Shown here: in pieces, positions 41,009-49,300 of the stretch
Numbering within the stretch: position 1 is the stretch's first letter
Layout of the letters: every line of letters starts with the position of its first letter
Assembly (NCBI GenBank): GCA_009778035.1
Contig: WRKP01000009.1
Coordinates: 1 to 62,355 of the forward strand
Direction of reading: 5' to 3'
Source of the DNA: Planctomycetaceae bacterium
GTDB lineage: Bacteria; Planctomycetota; Planctomycetia; Pirellulales; Thermoguttaceae
Length of the DNA: 62,355 bases
Translations under genes and position numbers: made by a program
The notes under the pieces: generated by a model
The model's database searches: none
Seen by the model: only the letters and a program-made list of their open reading frames with translations
Told to the model about the DNA's origin: nothing

Positions 41009-41800
41009 ATGCCGGATTTTGACATTCTCTACGAAGTAGGTCCCTGTTTGGCCATCAACAAGCCCGCCGGCGTGCTCACGCAGGCCCCCCGCTGGATCGA
41101 CTCGCTCGAACGACGCGTTAAAAAATATCTCTGCGAAAATGAAGGCCGACCCGAAAACGGATACCTCGGCATCCCACACCGCCTCGATCGGCCCGTTACC
41201 GGTGTCGTGCTTTTTGGAAAACATTCCCGAGCGGCACACCGGATTTCCAAACAATTTGAAAAACGCGAAGTGTCCAAAAAGTATTGGGCCATCGTTGCTG
41301 GCAACATAGAACCCCACACCGGCACTTGGGTCGATTTTATGCGAAAAATCCCTGATGTTCCCCAAGCGGAAATCGTTCCCGAAGACCATCCCGATGCGAG
41401 AAAAGGCATTTTGCACTACACAGTTTTGCAGCCGCTCGTGTTTCGCAGCGAGCCGGCAACGCTTTTGGAAATTGAATTGGAGACGGGCCGAATGCACCAG
41501 ATTCGTTTGCAATCATCCGTTCGCGGCCATCCGATTCTCGGCGATGCGATGTATGGTTCGACCGTTCCGTTCGACGAGCATTTTGCGGATGAGCGTGCTC
41601 GTTCGATCGCGTTGCATGCGATTTCGCTTGCATTTTGTGATCCGATGACTCGCCAGCCGGTCACGTTGCAGGCACCGCTTCCCAAGCCGTGGCAACAGTT
41701 TACGCTTGCGTTACCGGAGCCGGGGGATGAAAAAGAGCCGGGGGCGTTAGCCCCCGGGTTGGTCTACCAAAAAACATCATATGTCGAACCCGGGGGCTAA
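41009..41800 (+). CDS. RluA-family RNA pseudouridine synthase, repeat-derived tail
   Basis: This 263-residue enzyme has the RluA catalytic block IPHRLDRPVTGVVLFGK with catalytic Asp60, and the KYWAIVAG and METGRMHQIRLQ-type motif ETGRMHQIRLQSSVRGHPIL. It would isomerise uridines in rRNA or tRNA. There is no S4 domain in the frame. Its last 20-odd residues (EPGALAPGLVYQKTSYVEPG and one Gly) are encoded by the family A element at 41733-41820, which also supplies the TAA stop. Without the repeat the protein would end near LALPEPGDE. The start at 41009 is supported by the nearby -10. Confidence 0.88.
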   Translation: MPDFDILYEVGPCLAINKPAGVLTQAPRWIDSLERRVKKYLCENEGRPENGYLGIPHRLDRPVTGVVLFGKHSRAAHRISKQFEKREVSKKYWAIVAGNIEPHTGTWVDFMRKIPDVPQAEIVPEDHPDARKGILHYTVLQPLVFRSEPATLLEIELETGRMHQIRLQSSVRGHPILGDAMYGSTVPFDEHFADERARSIALHAISLAFCDPMTRQPVTLQAPLPKPWQQFTLALPEPGDEKEPGALAPGLVYQKTSYVEPGG

Positions 41801-41822
41801 CGCCCCCGGCTCTTGCGCGCTT
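41733..41822. repeat. family A double hairpin, copy 8, inside RluA gene
   Basis: AAAGAGCCGGGGGCGTTAGC, GGTCTACCAAAAAACATCAT and ATGTCGAACCCGGGGGCTAA, ending GCCCCCGGCTCTTGCGCG. The first 68 bp are coding for RluA. Confidence 0.85.
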
Positions 41823-41836
41823 TCGCTCTTGCGCAT

Positions 41837-42658
41837 CTATTGCCGACCATTCCAGCCGAGTTTGGATCGCAGTGCCTTGTAATAGCAGAATCCCGGTACC
41901 GCAATCGTCTTGAACGTCTGATCGGCCCGAGTGATCCGAATGGTGTCGCCCGGCTCTATGACCGAAACATTGTTGCCGTCTATGATCAATTCCGCCCGCT
42001 GTTGCGTTCGCAATTCCATAAACCGATCCGGCGAATCCACCAACGGACGATTGCTCAAAGTATGCGGACTAATCGGCGAAATCACGATGGCATCAATATC
42101 CTTGCGGAGAATCGGCCCGCCGCTCGATAAACTCATTGCCGTCGAACCGACCGGCGTGCTGACGATCAAACCGCTGCAACGATACGTCGTAACAAGTTGA
42201 TGATCAAAAGATAATTCAATGCCGATGACATGGGATGCATGAATCGAATGGATGACCACTTCGTTCAGTGCCCAATACCACGAAACCGGTTCGGTTTGGT
42301 TTTTTCGGAACAGTCGGCAATGCAACACGAGATGCTTGATGATCGGCAAATTCAGCAAATCGGGCCGATCCAGCAGGGGAATGAGTTCATCGGTTTGTAT
42401 GGTCGAGAGAAAACTGAGCGTTCCGAGGTGGACGGCAAGGACGGGCAGTTGGTTCGTTCCCATCTGGCAGACGGCTCGCAGGATGGAGCCATCACCGCCG
42501 AAGACGATGGCGAGATCGGCTTGCACGCCGGACATATCGTGTTGTCCGGTAAAATCTTCGGCGAGGACGCGGGCACGGCGTATGATTTCCGGCTTCAATC
42601 GTTCGACGGCTTCCCTAACGCCGGGCTTGGTCCCGTTTCCTAGAAGTATGACGTCCAT
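41837..42658 (-). CDS. nadK: NAD kinase
   Basis: This 273-residue enzyme makes NADP from NAD. It has the GGDGS loop at 54-58 (LAIVFGGDGSIL), NLGTLSFL-like HLGTLSFLSTIQ, the NE motif in ALNEVVIH, and YRCSGLIVSTPVGSTAMSLS with the SP-HTLS motif at about 190-200 (PISPHTLSNRPL). A C-terminal beta region follows. The length fits. A TATAAT at 42674-42679 on the minus strand is 15 nt before the ATG, giving a short leader. The gene product is cytoplasmic. Confidence 0.93.
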   Translation of the reverse strand: MDVILLGNGTKPGVREAVERLKPEIIRRARVLAEDFTGQHDMSGVQADLAIVFGGDGSILRAVCQMGTNQLPVLAVHLGTLSFLSTIQTDELIPLLDRPDLLNLPIIKHLVLHCRLFRKNQTEPVSWYWALNEVVIHSIHASHVIGIELSFDHQLVTTYRCSGLIVSTPVGSTAMSLSSGGPILRKDIDAIVISPISPHTLSNRPLVDSPDRFMELRTQQRAELIIDGNNVSVIEPGDTIRITRADQTFKTIAVPGFCYYKALRSKLGWNGRQ

Positions 42659-42700
42659 GGTGTGAGAAACCGGATTATATCCGAAAAGTGTCTTTTAAGT

Positions 42701-42846
42701 AAGGTAGTTGCCGAAGGTAGGCGGTCTAAGGTAGGTTGCCAAAGGTAGGCAGTCGACCGCCGGGCGACTGCGTCGGCGCAGCCGACCGTTTTCCGAGTCA
42801 GTGCGGAGTACCGCACGCAGTCGCCCGGCGGTCGACTGCCTACCTT
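42701..42846. repeat. family B array, copy 12
   Basis: AAGGTAGTTGCCGAAGGTAG, AGGTAGGCAGTCGACCGCC, GTTTTCCGAGTCAGTGCGGA and CGGTCGACTGCCTACC. It lies between nadK (minus) and the secreted protein gene. Confidence 0.85.
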
Positions 42847-42873
42847 GCGCTCCGGCGCGTCGCGGCTTGCGGC

Positions 42874-43938
42874 CTAATGAATAAAAAATCCGACGGCGTA
42901 CCATGCCCCGTTTCTGCCGAGCGTCATGTCATAACCGTAATGAGTATGATATTTTCTCGCAATCACCCAGTGTGCCGACGAGTTCCGCCACGCACGCATA
43001 CAACTGATCGCCCCCTCAAACAATCCCAAGCCCGGCCGACTCTGTGCGCAAATCTCCGACGGCATTCCGCCGCCCAATACCGCCTTGGCCTGATAACTCC
43101 GAACGCCAAAATTATGGTGTCCCAATATCCCCCGTTCCGCCTGGAATACCGCATGTTCCGTACTTAACTGCACGACAATCGGTGCCGGGATTCCATCGCT
43201 GCTCAACGGCTTGTCGGGATGGATGCGGACGGCATAGGTCAGCGTCCGCTGCGTGAGCGTGCCCGGCGGCAGGTTCAAAAACACATCCGTCTGCTTCGCG
43301 TTGGGGCTGTCGCCGTGCAAAAAGGGCAAAATCCCGACGACTTCGCCGTAATAAGGCATATCCCGTCGGGCAAAATCCATCACGACCAAACCGGGATACC
43401 CCAGCATGTGTTCAAAGCCCGGAAGGGTGTAAATCGACTGTTCGATGCCGTCTTCATCCGTAATGAGAGCATCCATCGGCAACTTCAACGGCACAAACCA
43501 GTCGAGGCCGGCTCGAACAAAAGTGTCGTCGAGCACGACGGTCTCAAAGTTCCGGCATGCCGGTATGATCGGGAGATTCGCAAAATCCAGGGGAATATCC
43601 TGATCATGGTCTGCGTAAAGGTAAATCAGCAGGCAACGGGCGGAGAGTTCGGCAGTCCGTTTTGCGTATTCAAAGTCGGTTTCCCAGGAAATCGGCACGG
43701 AATGCTGGGGAGTGAAGACCACCTCCGGCATTTTATCGTCTTGCACAGCACCGTCGGGCACGGTATCGTCTTGCACATTACTTGGAGGTGCCGGCTGGAC
43801 GTAGGTTTGCGTAGTTCTGAGAATTGGGCGGTTGACGGTGTAGCGTAATTGGGCAACGGCGAGTGTGGAGAGAGCGACGAGGAGCATTGAGGTCAGCAGA
43901 AGCCTGCCGAGATGGGCATATGATGAGTGTTTTAGCAT
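42874..43938 (-). CDS. secreted protein with possible CAP-like C-terminal domain
   Basis: This 354-residue protein has a signal peptide (MLKHSSYAHLGRLLLTSMLL, small residues near STLAVAQ). The first half contains a stretch of thioredoxin-like layout (FEYAKRTAELSARCLLIYLY and DFANLPIIPACRNFETVVLD). The C-terminal 100 residues (AVFQAERGILGHHNFGVRSY, GLGLFEGAISCMRAWRNSSA, HWVIARKYHTHYGYDMTLGR and GAWYAVGFF) are reminiscent of CAP/SCP domains, with W..S..H and a terminal WY-V-F strand. The CAP call is weak. I infer a secreted role. Confidence 0.6.
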   Translation of the reverse strand: MLKHSSYAHLGRLLLTSMLLVALSTLAVAQLRYTVNRPILRTTQTYVQPAPPSNVQDDTVPDGAVQDDKMPEVVFTPQHSVPISWETDFEYAKRTAELSARCLLIYLYADHDQDIPLDFANLPIIPACRNFETVVLDDTFVRAGLDWFVPLKLPMDALITDEDGIEQSIYTLPGFEHMLGYPGLVVMDFARRDMPYYGEVVGILPFLHGDSPNAKQTDVFLNLPPGTLTQRTLTYAVRIHPDKPLSSDGIPAPIVVQLSTEHAVFQAERGILGHHNFGVRSYQAKAVLGGGMPSEICAQSRPGLGLFEGAISCMRAWRNSSAHWVIARKYHTHYGYDMTLGRNGAWYAVGFFIH

Positions 43939-44052
43939 TTGAATCCTTCCTTTTGTCGGCAACATGAGTCAATTTGGTGAGTTTATAGGAATTAGGCCGA
44001 CTTTGACGATTCTGATTATAACCCGGGTTCGGCAACCATGCAAGGTGTCCCT

Positions 44053-44206
44053 CGGGTAGGGACGCCGACCTTGTGCGAGATTCGGGTGCTGAAGGTAGGT
44101 TGCCGACCGCCGGGCGGCAACTGCGGCTTGCCGCATTCAGAGCCATCCGGTCGGCTGCGCCGACGCAGTCGCCCGGCGGTCGACTGCCTACCTTTGGCTG
44201 TCTACC
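44053..44206. repeat. family B array, copy 13
   Basis: GGTAGGGACGCCGACCTTG, AGGTAGGTTGCCGACCGCC, GGTCGGCTGCGCCGACGCAG and CGGTCGACTGCCTACC. Confidence 0.85.
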
Positions 44207-44213
44207 TCGCACC

Positions 44214-46268
44214 CTATCTCGCACCCAACTCGTCCAAAAGCCGCTGGGCTTCGTCAATCTTTCGCAATGTCTCTATCACGACCGCGACATGAGCCGATAC
44301 GCTCCGACTCCGCTCGTCCGAATAAACAAAATTGTTCGATAATGCGTAAATGTTGCCGTCAAAAAGCGTTCCAACCACTTCGCCCCGCGTGTTGATCACC
44401 GGACTGCCGGAATTCCCCCCCACCGTGTCATGCGTCGTAACAAAATTAAACGGCACCGTCATATCCAAGCGCTCCCGAGCGTCAATCCAACGCGGCGACA
44501 GGTCGAAAGGAGCCCGAAACTGCTGCGCCTCCGCTCGGTCAAAAATGCCCGAAACATGCGTAAACGGGGCAATTTCATCACCATTGCTGTCCGTATACCC
44601 CTTGACGATGCCGTAGGATAAGCGTAAAGTAAACGTCGCGTCGGGATAGACATTCGTCCCGAGTTCCGCGAAACGACGCTGGGCCAATTCCGCATACGCT
44701 GCCGCAAGCGGGGCTTCGACTTCCTCTTCGTACATTTTACGCAGTTCTCTTGACGGTCCATCTATTTCCAACGCCATTTTTATCATCGGGTCATCCGACG
44801 CTTCAATAGCGGCAATCCCGCCTTCCATAAGCCGTCTTCGCTCCGCAACATCGCGAACTTTGGAGCCGCGAATCGCTTCCCGTGCCGTCGCCATTGGATC
44901 CCGTTCATTTCGCTCTGCGTGCCTGCCAATAAATCGTTCTCCATTTTCCGCAAGCATGAGCAGCGAATCGGTCAATTTGAGAATTTCGACATCTTCGTGA
45001 ATCGGCGTGTCCGCAAGCAATGATGCCCGAAGCGATTCGAGATTTCCATCGCGGTATTCCCGCAATCGCTCATCGTTCGGCTTTTCCAATTCATATGCAA
45101 GCCGAACCAGCGTTCGGGCAATCTGAAAAGTCCGGGAATTGAACGCTTCGCCGAGTTCAAACAGGTCGTGCATAAAGAACAGGCTACATTCCCGAGCGGC
45201 ATCATTCGCATCTTTGATTTTTTGCTCCGGTGAATTTGCTCCCGCTTTTTCAACCGACGGAATACTATCGCTCCAGAGCGATGGTGTTTGCAAGCCCAGT
45301 GATTGGCCGATTGCCCGTTTACGCCAATTTTGAATGGCCGTCAATTCGGTATCGACCCGGCGTTGGTTTTCAATCCCCTTGCTGGCAAATGCCGACAAAA
45401 TCACCTCCCGGCGGTACATTTTTTGCAAACGCCACGGAAGGAATACATCACGTTGGAATTCGAGATGTTCCCGGGTGAACGCCCGATCCGTTCGGCCTGG
45501 GAAGCCGGAGACGAAAAGCAGTTCGCCGTCTTCGATACCGTCGAAGTTCCATTTCAGATAGTGTTCGATTTGGGCGGGTTTGTCGTCTTCGTAGGCCCGA
45601 AAAAAGGCGGCATCGACGCAATATCGGGGGAATTCGTAATTATCGGGATCGCCGCCGAACGCTCCGATGGAGTTTTCCGGTGCCCAAACGAGCCGAATGT
45701 CGGTATAGACTTTGTAGCCGTACATATAGTACACTCCGCCGTGAAAGAGCGACGTAACTTCGCAGTGCAGGCCGGTGCGTTCGGCATATTCCCGTTCGAG
45801 TCGGGCAATGTTGGCATTGCGAATTCGCTGGGCTTCCTCGGGCGCAAGAGCGGGGGGAGTCTGCCCCCCGGCGATGCCGGCATTGACTTGTGCGGTAACA
45901 TCTTCGGCAAGCATTGTAACGAGAATTTCCACGCCGGGACACTTGATTTCATCTTCAAAGGTTTTGGCATAGAATCCGTTGGCGTAGATGTTATTTTCCG
46001 GCGTACTGAGGTTGTGTATGGTGCGTAATCCGACGTGATGGTTGGTCAGGATGAGTCCTTTCGGCGAGACGAAGGAGGCACTTCCGCCGCGTCCGAATCG
46101 TGCGGTGGATTTTTGGACGTGTTCGAGCCAATCGTCGGTGAGTTCAAAGCCGTATTTGTCTTTGATTTGTTGTTTTGGGGCGATGTCAAAGAGCCACATT
46201 CCCTCATCGGCTTGGAGAAATGCAGGAAGGAGGAGTAGAGCGAGGAGCAGGGCGAGCGTTCGTTTCAT
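44214..46268 (-). CDS. S46-family dipeptidyl-peptidase (DPP7/DPP11 type)
   Basis: This 684-residue exported serine peptidase has a signal peptide (MKRTLALLLALLLLPAFLQA) and then GMWLFDIAPK. The catalytic His is in ILTNHHVGLR (about 77-78), an Asp lies near WAPENSIGAFGGDPDNYEFP, and the Ser is in GGNSGSPVINTRGEVVGTLF near 625-645. It would remove dipeptides from oligopeptides in the periplasm, as in Bacteroidetes. An in-frame family A remnant (GIAGGQTPPALAPEEAQ) lies in the N-terminal catalytic part at about 45840-45876. Start MKRT at 46268 is chosen; an in-frame ATG at 46289 adds seven residues. Confidence 0.88.
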   Translation of the reverse strand: MKRTLALLLALLLLPAFLQADEGMWLFDIAPKQQIKDKYGFELTDDWLEHVQKSTARFGRGGSASFVSPKGLILTNHHVGLRTIHNLSTPENNIYANGFYAKTFEDEIKCPGVEILVTMLAEDVTAQVNAGIAGGQTPPALAPEEAQRIRNANIARLEREYAERTGLHCEVTSLFHGGVYYMYGYKVYTDIRLVWAPENSIGAFGGDPDNYEFPRYCVDAAFFRAYEDDKPAQIEHYLKWNFDGIEDGELLFVSGFPGRTDRAFTREHLEFQRDVFLPWRLQKMYRREVILSAFASKGIENQRRVDTELTAIQNWRKRAIGQSLGLQTPSLWSDSIPSVEKAGANSPEQKIKDANDAARECSLFFMHDLFELGEAFNSRTFQIARTLVRLAYELEKPNDERLREYRDGNLESLRASLLADTPIHEDVEILKLTDSLLMLAENGERFIGRHAERNERDPMATAREAIRGSKVRDVAERRRLMEGGIAAIEASDDPMIKMALEIDGPSRELRKMYEEEVEAPLAAAYAELAQRRFAELGTNVYPDATFTLRLSYGIVKGYTDSNGDEIAPFTHVSGIFDRAEAQQFRAPFDLSPRWIDARERLDMTVPFNFVTTHDTVGGNSGSPVINTRGEVVGTLFDGNIYALSNNFVYSDERSRSVSAHVAVVIETLRKIDEAQRLLDELGAR
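45840..45876. repeat. family A remnant inside S46 peptidase gene
   Basis: GCGCAAGAGCGGGGGGAGTC then TGCCCCCCGGC: the hairpin GGGGGG...CCCCCC and the GCAAGAGC end are those of family A. It is read in frame. Confidence 0.6.
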
Positions 46269-46346
46269 GGAGTGGTTGGGGATAAGCATTTGAAGATAGC
46301 AGTATAGGGGAATCGCCGCTGTGAGTCAAGCACTCAGCGGGGCATC

Positions 46347-49300
46347 CTACATCCTCCGTGTTGGGCAGCGCTCCGCCTGCTCCTGGGAAATCCGACGCGT
46401 CTTCGGAATCGGAATCGACTTCTTGCCGCTTAAATACGGACCTGTTACCGATCCCCGTTTCCTGCCGAGCACCGCCGGCGTCCCCTGCGATACGATCTCC
46501 CCGCCATGCACGCCCGCCTTCGGACCAAAATCCAATACATAATCCGCACCGGCAATCACATCCCGATCATGTTCCACCACCAACAGCGTATTCCCCAAAT
46601 CCCGAAGTTTATGCAATGCCGACGTCAACCGCGTATTATCCCGCGGATGCAATCCAATCGTCGGTTCGTCCAACACATACAGCACGCCCACCAATCCGCT
46701 TCCAATCTGCGCAGCCAAACGAATCCGCTGCGTTTCGCCCCCGGATAAACTCGGTGCAGGCCGAGAGAGCGTCAAATAATCCAAACCGACATCCACCAGA
46801 AATTGCAGCCGATTCTTCGTTTCCGAAAGCAGATCGCCCGCGATTTTGCGTTCCGTAACATTCGGCTTCCAGGCACTGAAAAACGGCAACAGTTTCCCCA
46901 ACGGCATTCGGCAAATTTGGTCGATCGTATGTTCCATAAATCGGACTGCCGAGGCATCATCCCGAAGCCGACTGCCCATACAGTCGCCGCATTCCACTTC
47001 GCCGATCAGTTCCATATTCTGCATCCGCAACGATGGAACGAGCCGCATCGCTTCCTCCGATGCCGGATAGAGCCCCTTGTACTGGAATTCAAAGGCTTGC
47101 CCTTCAAACTTCGCACCAAACGCCGCACGATACCAGGTGCTGCCCGTCCCGTGAAAAATCAGCCGACGATGCCGGGCATCCAGTTGCTCGAACGGCACGT
47201 CGAGCGGGACATCCACCGCGGTCGCCCAGGCGGTGAGCATCGCTTCGCCCAGCGGGTTACCCGCCGCGGGGAAAAGTTGTACGGCACCCTGCCGCAAGGT
47301 CAATTTCGGGTCTTCCAGGAACAGAGCGGGATTGGTTCCCCATTGCGTTCCGAGTCCTTCGCAACTCGGGCACCAGCCGAGCGGCGAATTGGCCGAAAAG
47401 TTATGCGGTGTGAGGCGTTCAAAACTTCGCCCGCATTTCCCGCAGGATAAATGTTGGCTGTGAATCGTCCGTTTCCACTGCGGCTCCGGCACCGCATCGC
47501 TGGCTTCGATCACATGCATGATACCCAAACCCCGGGAGAGTGCGGATTCGACGCTTTCGGCCAGTCGGGACCGGTCATCCGACGCGTCGCGTGTTGCGGC
47601 TAACTGGATGCGGTCGATGATCAACTCGACATCGTGTTTGCGGCGGCGGTCGATTTCCGGCGGCGACTCCAAGGAATGCGTCGTCCCATCAATCCGAACG
47701 CGTTGATACCCATCCGCTCGAAGACGCTCCCAAAGATCGTCGTAGTTTTGCCCGACTTCGACGACGAGCGGTGCCGCGATGAGGAGTCTCCCGGACTTAT
47801 GCGACGGGCTCTGCTGCGACGGGCTCTGCGAAATCTTCGCGACGATTTCGTCGAGCGTTTGCGTGCTGATCGGGATTCCGCATTCGGGACAGTACGGCGT
47901 ACCCAGCCGGGCGAAAAGTACCCGAAGATAGTCCTGGATTTCGGTAATCGTGCCTACGGTGCTTCTCGGCGAATGGGAAGCGGCCTTCTGCTCAATCGCG
48001 ATGGCCGGCGAAAGGCCGTCAATGTGTTCGACGTGCGGTTTTTGCAACTGCCCGATGAACTGTCGGGCATAACTCGAGAGACTTTCGACATATCGCCGTT
48101 GTCCTTCGGCATAGACGGTATCCATCGCGAGGGAGGACTTCCCGGAACCGCTGCGTCCGCTGCAAATCGTCATTTTGTCGCGGGGGATTTCGACGGAAAT
48201 GTTCTTCAAATTGTGTTCCGTCGCTCCCCGCACGACGATTGCGGGCACGGTCGATTGCCGACCGCCGGGCTTCTGTCGGTGATCGCCGACGTAACTGCCC
48301 GATGGCCGATTGCCTGCCTCTAACATTTTCTGCAACGACTTGCCCGTATACGACTTTTTGCATGCCGCGACAACTTCCGGCGGGCCCGCCGCGACGATTT
48401 GCCCGCCGCCCTCTTCGCCGCCCTCCGGTCCAAGATCAATCACCCAATCCGCCGTTTTGATCACATCCAGATTATGCTCAACCACCAGTACCGTGTTGCC
48501 TGCATCGGCAAAGTCATGCAGGATACCCAAAAGCATTTTTATATCGGCAAAGTGCAGTCCGGTTGTCGGTTCATCCAGCAGATAGAGCGTTTTGCCGGTA
48601 CTGCGTTTCACGAGTTGCCGGGCAAGTTTGATTCGCTGGGCTTCCCCGCCGGAAAGCGTCGGCGACGGCTGTCCCAATTTCATATAGCCGAGCCCTACGC
48701 GGTCGAGCATCGTCAAATAATGCCGTATTTTCGGGTGATTCTCAAAATGATTCAGTGCTTCTTCGACATCCATATCAAGCACGTCGGTAATCGACTTCCC
48801 CTTGTATTGCACGGAGAGCGTTTCGTGATTGAATCGCGCTCCCTGACATGCGGGACAGGTGATGTAAATGTCGGCCAAAAAGTCCATTTCGAGTTTTTGC
48901 GTGCCTTTGCCTTCGCAGGATTCGCAGCGTCCGCCCTTCACATTGAAACTGAATCGGCCTGGCAGGTATCCCCGAACTTTCGCTTCCGGCAACTCGGCAA
49001 AGAGCGAACGGATTTCGTCGAACAACTTGATATACGTTGCCGGATTGGAATGCGATCCGCGACCGATCGGCGATTGGTCGATGTTAATCATCTTGTCGAG
49101 CAGTTCGAGGCCTTCGATTTTTTCGTGCGGGCCTGGACTGCCGACACCGCGGTTCAAATCCCTATTCAATGCTTCGACGATGATCCCGTTGACGAGCGAA
49201 CTTTTCCCGCTCCCGCTCACTCCGGTAATGCAAACGAACGCCCCGAGCGGGATTTCGACATCGACTTTTTTGAGATTATTATGCTGGGCGCCGAAGATTG

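Noticed and set aside
46347..46400. uvrA ending by assembly error
   Set aside because: The missing fourth ABC domain could be an assembly artefact, but the frame ends cleanly after the NBD1 boundary and the next gene begins after a normal gap. I kept it as a real, shortened protein.
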